Positions 31,933-40,778 of a DNA stretch of 64,000 bases are shown here, one piece after another. Source of the stretch: Kitasatospora sp. NBC_01266. GTDB taxonomy: Bacteria; Actinomycetota; Actinomycetes; Streptomycetales; Streptomycetaceae. The DNA is taken from assembly GCF_036242395.1 (NCBI RefSeq), contig NZ_CP108458.1, positions 1,984,001 to 2,048,000 on the forward strand, read 5' to 3'. The notes below the pieces were generated by a model. That model was not told where the DNA came from, ran no database searches, and saw only the letters and a program-made list of their open reading frames with translations. The translations under genes and the position numbers were made by a program. Position 1 is the stretch's first letter, and every line of letters starts with the position of its first letter.

Positions 31933-32477
31933 AGATGACCCTCCGGGTCCAGTGGGAGGTTGCAGAACGGGCACGGCTTGCGACCGGCCGCGACCAGGTC
32001 GAGCGCGCGCTTGGCGAAGACCCGGGCCATCGCGCCGCTCAGCCGCACCCGCAGCATGTCCGGGCCGTTCTCGTCGTCCTCGAAGGCCAGCTCGGCGGCG
32101 GTCTCCTCGTCCTCCTCGGCCTCCTCGATCACCGCCTGCGCCTCGACCACCAGGTAGCCCTCGCTGGAGTCCCAGGCCAGCGCCATGGTGCCGACCCGGA
32201 ACTCCTGCTCCAGCGGCAGGTCGAGCGGGGCGGTGTCGACCAGTTCGGTCGGCGCCATGGCCGGGATCGGCGCCTGGCCGCCGCTGCGCCGCAGCGCCTC
32301 GTCCAGCACCTCCTCGACCCGCTCGGCGAGCGCGGCCACCTGCGTCTTCTCGAGCAGCACGCTGGTGATCCGGCCGCGCGCGCTGGCCTGCAGGAAGAAC
32401 GCCCGCGAGCCGGGCTGGCCGACGGTACCGGCCACGAACCGCTCGGGCTGGTCGTAGAAGAAGACCTGTCGGGGCAC
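31902..32477 (-). CDS. DUF3090-family protein
   Basis: A 191-aa conserved actinobacterial protein of unknown function. It starts at GTG 32477 with PRQVFFYDQPERFVAGTVGQPGSRAFFLQA, typical of the family. The C-terminus CPFCNLPLDPEGHLCPRQNGYKR is a small zinc finger. Family members occur next to the SCO1664-type gene and the histidine phosphatase, as here, suggesting one process. Confidence 0.88.
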   Translation of the reverse strand: MPRQVFFYDQPERFVAGTVGQPGSRAFFLQASARGRITSVLLEKTQVAALAERVEEVLDEALRRSGGQAPIPAMAPTELVDTAPLDLPLEQEFRVGTMALAWDSSEGYLVVEAQAVIEEAEEDEETAAELAFEDDENGPDMLRVRLSGAMARVFAKRALDLVAAGRKPCPFCNLPLDPEGHLCPRQNGYKR

Positions 32478-32566
32478 TCTCTCGCTCCGGGGTGTGAAAC
32501 GGATCGGTTTTCGGTGGCGCGCCTTTTCACCCTACGGCTTCTTCGCGCCACGGCTTGGGCAGGCGG

Positions 32567-33289
32567 TCAGTCCATGCCGGTGGAGCCGCCGACCACCGCG
32601 TCGCCGCTGTCGGCGGTGCTCGTGCCCGCGGCACCCGGCCGGTGCTCGGCGCTCTTCGGGCGCAGGCCGCCCAGCTCACCGGTGTCGCCCAGCCGCAGCA
32701 GGAAGGGCCGCAGCGGGGTGTAGCGGATCGCGGTGACCGTGCAGGGGTCCACGCTGATCCGCTGGAAGTGGTCCAGGTGCAGGCCCAGCGCGTCGGCCAC
32801 GATCGCCTTGATCACGTCGCCGTGGGTGCAGGCGATCCACACTGCGTCAGGTCCGTGCTCGGCAGCGATCTTCTCGTCCCACTCGCGGGCCGCCGCCACC
32901 GTGCGGTGGCTCAGCCCGCGCAGGGTCTCGCCGCCGGGGAAGGCGGCGGCCGAGGCGTGGTCCTGGACGGTGCGCCAGAGCGGCTCCTTGGCCAGCTCGG
33001 CCAGCGGCCGACCGGTCCACTCGCCGTAGTGGCACTCGCCGAGCCGCTCGTCCACCGTCGGCTCGCCGAGTTCGGGACGGGCGGCCAGCAACGGGGCCAG
33101 GGTCTGCCGGCAGCGCTCCAGCGGGCTGCTCAGCGCGAGGGCCAGCGGCACCTGCGCCAGTCGCCCGACCAGCGCCTCGGCCTGGGCCCGGCCGGTCTCG
33201 TCCAGGTCCACGCCCGGTGTCCAACCCGCGAGCACCCCTGCGGAGTTCGCAGTCGACCGGCCATGGCGTACCAGCAGCAGTGTGGGCAT
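32567..33289 (-). CDS. Histidine phosphatase (MSMEG_4193-type)
   Basis: A 240-aa phosphoglycerate-mutase-like phosphatase. The RHG motif LLLVRHGRSTAN holds the phospho-His, with SSPLERCRQT, the acid Glu in DERLGECHYGEW and the second His in ACTHGDVI. The subfamily usually lies beside the DUF3090 and SCO1664-type genes, near mshC. The substrate is unknown. The C-terminal 35 residues are disordered. Confidence 0.88.
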   Translation of the reverse strand: MPTLLLVRHGRSTANSAGVLAGWTPGVDLDETGRAQAEALVGRLAQVPLALALSSPLERCRQTLAPLLAARPELGEPTVDERLGECHYGEWTGRPLAELAKEPLWRTVQDHASAAAFPGGETLRGLSHRTVAAAREWDEKIAAEHGPDAVWIACTHGDVIKAIVADALGLHLDHFQRISVDPCTVTAIRYTPLRPFLLRLGDTGELGGLRPKSAEHRPGAAGTSTADSGDAVVGGSTGMD

Positions 33290-33415
33290 GCCCCAAGCCT
33301 ACGGGGTCCGGTCGCGCCACCGGCTCAAGGCCTCCGGCCGCCCGCCCAGGGCTGACAGCGGGCGGCGGGCGGCGGGACCGGTGGGCGGCGGGACCGGTGG
33401 CGGGCACCGGCTCGC

Positions 33416-34462
33416 TCAGGCCAGGCCGGCCAGCTCCAGCGCCTCGACCCCGGTACGCAGCGCCGTCACCCGCTCCGCCAGGGTCCACCCGGCCGGCGAG
33501 AGGGTCAGCGTGGTGACCCCGGCCGCCGCGTAGGCCTGCATCCGGTCGGCGATCCGCTCCTTGGTGCCGAGCAGCGAGGTCGAGTCGATGAAGCCCTGCG
33601 GCACGGCCGCCGCCGCGCCCTGCTTGTCCCCGGCCAGATAGCGCTGCTGGATCTCCTCGGCCTCCTGCTGGTAGCCCAGCCGCTCGGCCTGCTGCTTGTA
33701 GAAGTTCTGCTCCTTGCTGCCCATGCCGCCGATGTACAGCGCCGCGTAGGCCCGCTGGGTGTCGGCGGCAGCCGCCAGGTCCGTGCCGACCGAGATCGGC
33801 ACGGTGGGGCAGAGGTCGAACCCGTCCAGGCCCAGCCCGGCCTTGGCCCGCCCGGCCCGCAGCCGGTCGACCGAGGCCGCCGCCTGCTCCGGCGCGAAGA
33901 AGAGTCCGAGCCAGCCGTCGGCGATCTCCCCGGCCAGCTCCACGTTCTTCGGCCCGATCGCCGCGAGGTAGAGCGGGATCCGCTCGCGCACCGGATGCAC
34001 CGTCAGCTTCAGCGCCTTGCCCGGCCCGCCGGGCAGCGGCAGGGTCCAGTTGGCGCCCTCGTGCACCAGCCGCTCGCGGGACATCGCCTTGCGGATGATC
34101 TCCACGTACTCCCGGGTACGGGCCAGCGGCTTGTCGAACTTGACGCCGTACCAGCCCTCGGAGACCTGCGGCCCCGACACCCCGAGGCCGAGCCGGAACC
34201 GCCCGCCGGAGAGGGTGTCCAGGGTGGCGGCGGTCATCGCCGTCATCGCCGGGGTGCGGGCCGGGATCTGGAAGATCGCCGAGCCGACGTCGATCCGCTC
34301 GGTCTTCGCCGCCACGTAGGAGAGCACGGTGGCGGCGTCCGAGCCGTACGCCTCGGCGGCCCAGCAGACCGAGTAGCCGAGCCGGTCCGCTTCCTGGGCG
34401 ACGGCGATGTTGTCGGCGTCCAGGCCGAGTCCCCAGTAGCCGAGATTGATGCCGAGTCGCAT
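33416..34462 (-). CDS. LLM-class F420-dependent oxidoreductase
   Basis: A 348-aa luciferase-like TIM-barrel enzyme. It starts MRLGINLGYWG, with GSAIFQIPARTPAMTAMTAATLDTLSGGRFRLGLGVSGPQVSEGWYG being the typical F420-binding stretch, and ADRMQAYAAAGVTTLTLSP near the end. It resembles the mycobacterial Rv3520c-type subfamily often linked to this region. The substrate is unknown. It is the first minus-strand gene of the mshC neighbourhood, divergent from the aldo-keto reductase (287 bp). Confidence 0.88.
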   Translation of the reverse strand: MRLGINLGYWGLGLDADNIAVAQEADRLGYSVCWAAEAYGSDAATVLSYVAAKTERIDVGSAIFQIPARTPAMTAMTAATLDTLSGGRFRLGLGVSGPQVSEGWYGVKFDKPLARTREYVEIIRKAMSRERLVHEGANWTLPLPGGPGKALKLTVHPVRERIPLYLAAIGPKNVELAGEIADGWLGLFFAPEQAAASVDRLRAGRAKAGLGLDGFDLCPTVPISVGTDLAAAADTQRAYAALYIGGMGSKEQNFYKQQAERLGYQQEAEEIQQRYLAGDKQGAAAAVPQGFIDSTSLLGTKERIADRMQAYAAAGVTTLTLSPAGWTLAERVTALRTGVEALELAGLA

Positions 34463-34749
34463 AGCGTGCCACGCCTTTCGGGAGGGGGATGCCGTGCCGA
34501 GCGTAGTGCTGGGGCAGCGGGTTGCTACCGGCTGGTAGGAGTGGCGCGGGTCACATCACCCGGCTGCGCCGGGTCCGCCTCGTGGGTCGCCCGCGGGCGG
34601 GGTCTGCGGGCGGGGTCTGCGGGGTCTGCCTGCGGGTCTGCGTGGCCGACCAGGGGCTGCGCACTACGCTCGATCGTGCCACCGTCCGCCGTCCCCACCG
34701 GGCGCTCGCGACCACGGCACCCACACCACGATCGAGGGGGTTCCCTGCC

Positions 34750-35730
34750 ATGGAGCAGCGTCAACTCGGCCGCACCGGTCTGCGGGTCTCGCGGTTGGGC
34801 CTGGGCACCATGACCTGGGGCCGGGACACCGACGAGGACCAGGCCGCCGAGCAGCTCAAGGAGTTCGTGACGGCCGGCGGCACGCTGGTCGACACCGCCG
34901 ACAGCTACGCCGACGGTGGCGCCGAGTACCTGCTCTCCCGGCTGACGGACAGTCTGGTCCCGCGCTCCGAACTGGTGATCGCCACCAAGGCCGGCAGCGT
35001 CCCCGACGCCGACCGCCGCTTCGACGCCTCCCGCCGGCACCTGCTGGACGCGCTGGACGCCTCGCTGCGCCGGATCGGCACCGACCACGTGGACCTGTGG
35101 CAGGTGCACGCGTTCGACCCCGCCACGCCCACCGAGGAGACCCTGCACGCGCTGGACCTGGCCGTCGGCTCCGGGCGGGCCCGCTACGTCGGGGTCTCCA
35201 ACTTCAGCGGCTGGCAGCTGGCCAAGGCCGCCACCTGGCAGCACTGCGCGGTCGGCCGGGTGCCGCTGGCCGGGACGCAGATGGAGTACTCGCTGCTGCA
35301 GCGCGGGGTCGAGCGCGAGGTGCTGCCGGCCGCGCTGGACGCCGGGGTCGGGCTGCTGGCCTCCTCACCGCTCGGGCGCGGGGTGCTCACCGGCAAGTAC
35401 CGGCACGGCGTCCCGCCGGACTCCCGGGGCGCTTCGCCCTACCTGGCCGGGTTCGTCCAGCCCTACCTCGGGGAGCGCTCGCGCCGGATCGTGGACGCGG
35501 TGGCGACGGCCGCCGACGGCCTGGCCAGCAGCCCGCTGGCGGTGGCGCTCTCCTGGGTCCGGGACCGGCCCGGGGTGGCCGCCGCGATCGTCGGGGCCCG
35601 GACGGCGACCCAGCTGCAGGCGGCGCTGTCGGTGGAGGCGCTTACGCTTCCGGATGAGATCCGCGGTGCGCTCGACGACATCTCGGCGCCGGTGCGTCGC
35701 TACCCTGATCAGGACTGGAACGAACTGTGA
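34750..35730 (+). CDS. Aldo/keto reductase
   Basis: A 326-aa NADPH-dependent reductase. The catalytic tetrad is Asp48, Tyr53, Lys80 and His120. GVSNFSGWQ and the SPLGRGVLTGKY block are conserved; the cofactor site is around VGARTATQLQ. The ATG at 34750 is used. The stop overlaps the next gene's GTG (GTGA), so the RecD2-like gene is translationally coupled. Confidence 0.9.
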   Translation: MEQRQLGRTGLRVSRLGLGTMTWGRDTDEDQAAEQLKEFVTAGGTLVDTADSYADGGAEYLLSRLTDSLVPRSELVIATKAGSVPDADRRFDASRRHLLDALDASLRRIGTDHVDLWQVHAFDPATPTEETLHALDLAVGSGRARYVGVSNFSGWQLAKAATWQHCAVGRVPLAGTQMEYSLLQRGVEREVLPAALDAGVGLLASSPLGRGVLTGKYRHGVPPDSRGASPYLAGFVQPYLGERSRRIVDAVATAADGLASSPLAVALSWVRDRPGVAAAIVGARTATQLQAALSVEALTLPDEIRGALDDISAPVRRYPDQDWNEL

Positions 35731-38027
35731 GTCAGACGCACGACCCGGACTCGGGTCCGCAGGAGGCCGCGCTGCCCGAGCCGCGCACGGAAGCGGGCGG
35801 CGCGGAGGCGGGCACCCCAGCAGCCGGCAGCCCAGCGGCTGCCGCGCCGGAGCCCGGGGCGGGCGCCGGGACGGGCGCTGACGCCGGGCGGGCCGCCGAG
35901 GTGGCCGCGCTGGCGGAGGCGATCCGGACGATCGGCAGCGGGGCTCCCGGGGCCGCGCGTGCCGCTGGGGCGGCGGGCGGCGCTTCCGGTCCCACCGATG
36001 CCACCGCTGCGGCTGCTCCGGCGGCGGCTCCGGTCAGCGCCGCTGCCGCCGCTGCCGCACTGGACGAGGCCCGGGCCGCCGCGCTGAGCGCCGTCGCCGA
36101 GGTGCTGACGGCCGGCGGCGCGCCCGGTGCCGCCGTCGCCGGGCTCGCGACAGCCGCCGTGGCCGCCTTCGGCGAGGGCGCGGCCACCGCCCTGCGGGAG
36201 GATCCGTGGGGCCTGCTCTCGCTGCCCGGTGTGCGCCCCGAGCAGGCGGACGGCTTCGCCCGTGCGCTGCTCGGCGCCGAGGCCGGTCCGGGCGACTCCC
36301 GGCGCGGTCAGGCGCTGGCGGTCTGGCTGCTGGAGCAGGCCGCCCTGCGCGGCCACTCCGCGCTGGAGGCGGGCGAGCTGCGCGAGGGCCTGGCCAAGCT
36401 CGGCCTGCCCGAACCCGAGCAGGCGCTGCAGGAAGCCGTGCTGGACGGGCGGGTGATGCCGTTCCAGGAGGAGGAGACCGGCCCCGGCGCGGCCGCGGCC
36501 GACGAGGACGAGGAGCCGCCGGTCCGGATGCTGCTCGCGCTGGATCGGCTCGCGCTCGCCGAGGACAGCGCGGCGGACGGACTGGTCCGGATCATGTCCA
36601 CCTTCGAGGCACCTGGCGACGCGCCCGAAGCGGCGGTCGGCGAAGCGGCTGCTGACGAGGCGGCCGGTGACGGGGCACCAGGGGACGAGACGTCAGAGGA
36701 CGCGACGTCAGGAGATCCGGCGTCAGGGGATCCGGCGTCAGCTGATGGTGCGCCGGCCGCCGGGCCGCCCGCCGCTCCCACCGTCGACGCCTGGGAGGCG
36801 GCTGCGGCGGCCGAGCGTTCCGCCTCGGCGAGCGCGCTGATCCGGGCCGTCGCGGCGCACCCGCTGGTGCTGCACACCGGCGACGCCGCCGCACGGGCCG
36901 AGCTCGCCGCGCTGCTCGCCGCCGCCCGCCGGCTCGGCCTGCGGGCCTGGGCGGCCTCCTGGAACGAGTACGGGCGGGACGCGCTGGCCGCCCTGCTGCC
37001 CGAGCCCGGTGCCCAGGCCGCCTCGCTCACCCTGGCCGAGCTGCTGCAGGGCGCGTCGGCCGGCCAAGCCGGCCAGGCCGGACCGGGCGGCGAGGGTCGG
37101 CTGCCCGCCGGGCCGGGCCGGGCCGAGGACGGCTCGCTCGCCGTTGATCTGCTGATCGTGCAGGACGCCCCGCTGCTCGACCTGGAGCTGGCCGCCACCC
37201 TGGTCGAGGCGCTCGCCGACGGCACCCGGCTGGTGCTCAGCGGCGATCCGGGCCAGCTCTGGTCGGCCGGCCCCGGACGGCTCTTCGCCGACCTGCTCGC
37301 CGCCAAGCCCGCGCCCGTGGTCGCCTCCCGCACCCCCGACCTCAGCCCGATCGGCGAGCTGGTCTCCGGGATCGGCATCGGCGAGTTGCAGAGCGTCGAG
37401 GCTCCGGAGAAGGAGGTGGTGATCCTCACCGCCCGCGAGGCCGGCGAAGCCGTCCACCGGGCGGTCCAGTTGCTCACCGACTCGATCCCGCGCGCGCTCG
37501 GCATCCCCGCCGAGCAGACCGTGCTGCTGACCCCCGGGCACGCCGGTCCGGCCGGCACCCGGGCACTGAACGCCGCGGCCAAGGCCCAGCTGAACCCCGG
37601 CCCCGGGCGGTTCGCCGGCTTCGACCCCGGCGACCGGGTGGTCTACTCCCCGCTGCCCGGCGTCAACCGCCCCGGCACCGTGCTCAGCGGTGATGCCGCG
37701 GGCCTGCGGATCGCGCTGGCCGGCGCGCGGGCGGAGCTGCTGCTGCCGCCCGGCCAGGTCGACCGGCTGCGCCACGGCTGGGCGCTCACGGCGCACCAGG
37801 CCGTCGGACGGCGCTGGCCCGGTGTCGTGGTGGTGCTGCCCGAGGACGCGGCGGCCACGCTGACCCGGCAGTGGGTCTACACGGCGTTCAGCCGGGCCGA
37901 GCGCCACCTGTCCGTGGTGCACGCCGCCGGTCCGGCGCTGGCGCAGGCCGTCACGGAACGGGCGGCCGCCGCGCGGACCACCCGGCTGCGGGCGATCCTC
38001 GCGGAGCACGCCGAGCAGGCGTACTGA
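35727..38027 (+). CDS. RecD2-like helix-hairpin-helix protein with degenerate helicase core
   Basis: A 766-aa protein. An Ala/Pro-rich N-terminus precedes a helix-hairpin-helix region (REDPWGLLSLPGVRPEQADGFARALLG, about residues 155-180), as in RecD2. A SF1-like core follows at about 370-760. Motif III-like LSGDPGQLW (about 505) and motif V/VI-like LTAHQAVGRRWPGV (about 688) and VYTAFSRAERHLSVV (about 717) are recognisable. The Walker A position (HPLVLHTGDAAARAELA) lacks GKT, and the Walker B position reads VQDAP without the catalytic Glu. It is therefore probably non-hydrolysing, with a structural or DNA-binding role. The low-complexity insertion at 295-350 is Asp/Ala/Gly-rich. The GTG start overlaps the upstream stop. 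Confidence 0.78.
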   Translation: MSQTHDPDSGPQEAALPEPRTEAGGAEAGTPAAGSPAAAAPEPGAGAGTGADAGRAAEVAALAEAIRTIGSGAPGAARAAGAAGGASGPTDATAAAAPAAAPVSAAAAAAALDEARAAALSAVAEVLTAGGAPGAAVAGLATAAVAAFGEGAATALREDPWGLLSLPGVRPEQADGFARALLGAEAGPGDSRRGQALAVWLLEQAALRGHSALEAGELREGLAKLGLPEPEQALQEAVLDGRVMPFQEEETGPGAAAADEDEEPPVRMLLALDRLALAEDSAADGLVRIMSTFEAPGDAPEAAVGEAAADEAAGDGAPGDETSEDATSGDPASGDPASADGAPAAGPPAAPTVDAWEAAAAAERSASASALIRAVAAHPLVLHTGDAAARAELAALLAAARRLGLRAWAASWNEYGRDALAALLPEPGAQAASLTLAELLQGASAGQAGQAGPGGEGRLPAGPGRAEDGSLAVDLLIVQDAPLLDLELAATLVEALADGTRLVLSGDPGQLWSAGPGRLFADLLAAKPAPVVASRTPDLSPIGELVSGIGIGELQSVEAPEKEVVILTAREAGEAVHRAVQLLTDSIPRALGIPAEQTVLLTPGHAGPAGTRALNAAAKAQLNPGPGRFAGFDPGDRVVYSPLPGVNRPGTVLSGDAAGLRIALAGARAELLLPPGQVDRLRHGWALTAHQAVGRRWPGVVVVLPEDAAATLTRQWVYTAFSRAERHLSVVHAAGPALAQAVTERAAAARTTRLRAILAEHAEQAY

Positions 38028-38051
38028 CGCCGACCCGCCCCTGACGGCGAG

Positions 38052-38095
38052 ATGGCCGTGGGTGCGCCCGGTTGACCCGGCGCACCCACGGCCAT
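38052..38095. terminator. Bidirectional terminator
   Basis: A stem of about 17 bp (ATGGCCGTGGGTGCGCC and its complement) with a short loop between the convergent RecD2-like gene and the gene at 38191. Confidence 0.85.
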
Positions 38096-38100
38096 GCTCT

Positions 38101-38160
38101 CGGTTCTTGCACTGTCGGTTCTTGCGCTCGCGGTTCTTGCGCTGGCGCTTCCTGCGCTGT
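38101..38160. repeat. Four 15-bp tandem repeats
   Basis: Four consecutive 15-mers of the form CGGTTCTTGCGCTNG; units 1-3 differ at one to three positions and unit 4 reads CGCTTCCTGCGCTGT. They lie between the terminator and the 3' end of the gene at 38191. Confidence 0.9.
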
Positions 38161-38190
38161 CGGCTCGCTACCTCGTCGCTCTCGTCCGGG

Positions 38191-38796
38191 TCAGTCGTCC
38201 AGCTCGTCCTCGTCGTAGACCTCGCTGACGTCGAAGCGGCAGAGCAGCAGCTGCGGGTCGGGGCTGTCGAACGGCTCGGCGAGCCACTCCCCCGGCTCCC
38301 CCGACTCGGTCGCCGTCACCCAGATCGTCGAGTCGCCCTCCTCCAGGCCGAACTCCTCGGCGCGGGCCGCGATCTCGTCCGGGTCGTACTCGCCGAACAC
38401 CACGCCGACCGCGGCGGTCACCCCGTCGGCGCCCTCCGGCACGGCGGGCAGCTCGCTGTCCAGGCGCTCGGCCTGGCCGCGCAGTCGGCGCGGGTCGGCG
38501 ATCCGGTAGTCGCGGCGGATCAGCACGCTGATCGCCTCCGGCTCCTCCGGTCCGCGATAGCTGCCCGGGCCGCCGTCGCCGGGGACCTCGAACGGGGTCA
38601 CCTCGTCGTAGACCTCGTACAGCAACTGGTCGTAGTGGATGGCCGCCGCGGCCAACTCCTCGTACGCGGCGAAGACCGCAGGATCGTCGGCTTCGGTGGT
38701 GCTGGACACCGCTTCCAGATGGCGGTCGATAGCGGCCTTGACCGCCTCGGCGGCTTCGCGTACCTCGGTGCGGGTGAGCTGCGCGGCATCAGACAT
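38191..38796 (-). CDS. Conserved acidic protein, function unknown
   Basis: A 201-aa acidic protein; ATG at 38796. It is all-helical at the N-terminus (REAAEAVKAAIDRHLEAVSSTTEADDPAVFAAYEELAAAA), then mixed, ending in an Asp/Glu-rich tail DVSEVYDEDELDD. There are no membrane segments or known motifs. It looks like a streptomycete core gene of unknown role, but I do not recognise a named family. Confidence 0.7.
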   Translation of the reverse strand: MSDAAQLTRTEVREAAEAVKAAIDRHLEAVSSTTEADDPAVFAAYEELAAAAIHYDQLLYEVYDEVTPFEVPGDGGPGSYRGPEEPEAISVLIRRDYRIADPRRLRGQAERLDSELPAVPEGADGVTAAVGVVFGEYDPDEIAARAEEFGLEEGDSTIWVTATESGEPGEWLAEPFDSPDPQLLLCRFDVSEVYDEDELDD

Positions 38797-39192
38797 GAAG
38801 GAGACGCTATCCGTACCAGGGCCCGGGGCGCACAGGGGTTCCGCTCTGAGTTTGCGAAAGCCCGGCAACTTGACCCGTGATGTCCGAAACCGTGCGCTTC
38901 TGCACCCGCCGTCTTGCGCCCTTCGCGGCCGGGTGAGCGGCGCATTCCGTGTCGGCGAGGCGGGTAGAACTCCCCTCGAAAGAAGGCCGCGCAGGCCGTC
39001 CGGGAGCCGGCGGGCACACCGCCGGGCCCCGGACGGGCGAGCCGCTCAGGGAATTGACCGACCATCAGCCGACTTCTCCCAGGAGCGCGACGCACCGCCG
39101 GCAGGCGGCCGGTCCGGCGGCTCGGCCGGACCGGTGCCACTGTCGGCGGCAAGTCGTAGGCTTTCCCGCAGACATCGCTGAGGAGGCGAACA
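38797..39192. other. Intergenic region without a supported gene
   Basis: 396 bp between divergent genes. Several open frames cross it but none has a ribosome site or recognisable sequence. It must hold two promoters; I could not place them with confidence. Confidence 0.6.
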
Positions 39193-39402
39193 TTGACCCC
39201 ACCGAAGCTGGTCCGACAGCCCGAGTACGAGTACCAGTCGCTGCGCATGCCGCGCGGCACGACGCGCAACGCGGCACGGCAGTTGCTCACCGAGCACGCC
39301 GAGTACGGGCACTGGGAGCTGGACAGGCTGCGGCTCTTCCCGGACGGCAGCCGCACGGTGCTGCTGCGCCGCCGGATCATCCGGCAGGTCCGCAGCTGGT
39401 GA
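39193..39402 (+). CDS. DUF5703-family small protein
   Basis: A 69-aa basic protein, (M)TPPKLVRQPEYEYQSLRMPRG...EHAEYGHWELDRLRLFPDGSRTVLLRRRII. The start is TTG at 39193, supported by a strong AGGAGG 7 nt upstream. I recognise the AEYGHWELDRLRLYPDGSR pattern from small actinobacterial proteins usually found beside the M20 peptidase/chaplin region. The function is unknown. Confidence 0.8.
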   Translation: MTPPKLVRQPEYEYQSLRMPRGTTRNAARQLLTEHAEYGHWELDRLRLFPDGSRTVLLRRRIIRQVRSW

Positions 39403-39435
39403 CACCGGTCGGCGCCGGGCGACGACCGGTGTCAC
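39399..39435 (+). terminator. Terminator overlapping the DUF5703 stop
   Basis: A 13-bp perfect inverted repeat GTGACACCGGTCG / CGACCGGTGTCAC (39399-39411, 39423-39435); the stop codon is in the left arm. Confidence 0.75.
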
Positions 39436-39489
39436 TGCGGCAGACACCGCCGCGGGGGCGACCACGACCGCGGTCACGGCCACGGCCGT

Positions 39490-39564
39490 AGGGGCGTCGC
39501 CGCACGAGCGTGACTGCGGGACGGCTGCCCGGTTGCCCGGAGCCCGCAGGGCGGCGACGCCCCT
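39490..39564 (-). terminator. Nested hairpin after the long chaplin gene
   Basis: Outer arms AGGGGCGTCGCCG / CGGCGACGCCCCT (39490-39502, 39552-39564) enclose an inner stem CTGCGGG / CCCGCAG (39514-39520, 39543-39549). Located 20 bp after the chaplin stop codon. Confidence 0.65.
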
Positions 39565-39583
39565 CGGTGGGTCGACCCGTCGG

Positions 39584-40537
39584 TCAGGCCGCCGTGCGCG
39601 AGCGCCGGTAGAGCACCCCGCCCGCGATCAGCAGCGCGAGCCCGGCCGGCGCGATCACGTCGAGGCCGTCCGCGCCCGTGAAGGCGAGCTGACTGACCCG
39701 GGCAGGCGCACTCACGGCCGCCGGGGCGACCGGTGCCGACACCGGCACGGCCGCCGCCGGCACACCCGTGCGGATGGTGCCACCAGGCCCCGCCTGGGCG
39801 GGTGGCGGCTGGATCGGCGTCGGAGGCTGCGGGCAGGGCGTCGGCGTGACGATCGGGGTGACCGGCGCGACCTCGTGGTTGGCGCAGTCGTTGCCCATGA
39901 CCGGGTTGAGCAGGCCGATGACGTTGCCCGAGTTGCCGCAGAGGTTCACCGGGACGTCGACAGGGACCTGGCCCGTGTTGCCGGAGGCCACACCGGGCGA
40001 GTGCGAGCCGGCACCGGACGCGGAGCTGCCGGCGGTGCCGGTGTGGCTGCCGTTGCCGCTGTTGCTACCGGTGCTGCCGGTGTCACCGCCGGTGGGCTGG
40101 TTGACGCCCGGGCCGCCGGGGTTACCGGTCAGCGGGGGCATCCCCGGCATCCCCGGCATCGAAGGGCTGCCCGGCCAGGAACCCTGGGGCGTTCCCGGGC
40201 CGCTCTGTGTCCCCGACCCGCTCTGACCGCCGCCCTGCTGGCCACCGCCCTGCTGACCGCTCTGGCGACCGCCGCCGGGCTGGCTGCCGGGCGCCGAGGC
40301 GTTCCCGCAGTGGTTCCCGTAGGCCGGGTTCAGCAGCCCGACCACATCGACCGTGTTGCCACACACATTGATCGGCGCCTCCACCGGCACCTGCACGGTG
40401 TTGCCGGAGCCGACCCCCGGGGAGCCTGCCGCCGCACCGTCCGCGTCCGCACTCGCGTACGCATAACCCGCAGTGGAGGCCAGCACGCTGCCGGTGGCCA
40501 CGGCCGTGAGGATCCCTTTTCTGGCAACCTGTCGCAT
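39584..40537 (-). CDS. chpC: Long chaplin with two chaplin domains and LAFTG sorting signal (ChpC type)
   Basis: Surface-active cell-wall protein of aerial hyphae, 317 aa. The ATG at 40537 gives a signal peptide ending around ASA. Two chaplin repeats lie at about residues 36-80 (GVGSGNTVQVPVEAPINVCGN...NPAYGNHCGN) and 185-226 (GVASGNTGQVPVDVPVNLCGN...NPVMGNDCAN), each with two Cys for one disulfide and amyloid-prone segments. A Gly/Ser/Pro/Gln linker of about 100 residues separates them. The C-terminus has LAFTG, a membrane helix and YRRSRTAA, a class E sortase signal. It is paired with the short chaplin chpH upstream, as in S. coelicolor. Confidence 0.93.
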   Translation of the reverse strand: MRQVARKGILTAVATGSVLASTAGYAYASADADGAAAGSPGVGSGNTVQVPVEAPINVCGNTVDVVGLLNPAYGNHCGNASAPGSQPGGGRQSGQQGGGQQGGGQSGSGTQSGPGTPQGSWPGSPSMPGMPGMPPLTGNPGGPGVNQPTGGDTGSTGSNSGNGSHTGTAGSSASGAGSHSPGVASGNTGQVPVDVPVNLCGNSGNVIGLLNPVMGNDCANHEVAPVTPIVTPTPCPQPPTPIQPPPAQAGPGGTIRTGVPAAAVPVSAPVAPAAVSAPARVSQLAFTGADGLDVIAPAGLALLIAGGVLYRRSRTAA

Positions 40538-40665
40538 AGGTACCCCTGACATGTGATGGTCGGAATTTCCGACGAAATCTTTTCCCGCCCACTAGGTAAC
40601 GAGCCAGCCCCCAAAAGGTTGGCCCAAGCGGCCTCACCTCACTCGATCAGGTGGATTGAGCCGCG

Positions 40666-40698
40666 AAAAAGGGCGCCCCGTCGGGACGCCCCTCTTTC
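40666..40698 (-). terminator. Rho-independent terminator of chpH
   Basis: On the minus strand GGGCGTCCC...GGGGCGCCC is followed by TTTTT, located 80-110 bp after the chpH stop and before the chpC promoter. Confidence 0.8.
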
Positions 40699-40778
40699 GG
40701 GTGTCGCTCTGCCGTGCGGCTGCGCCTACCTGTCGGCCGTCCGCCGGCCCGAGGACCTACCAGCCCGCCGGCCCAGCG

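Noticed and set aside
39533..40549. Plus-strand ORF over the chaplin gene
   Set aside because: Antisense of a two-domain chaplin with signal peptide and sorting signal.
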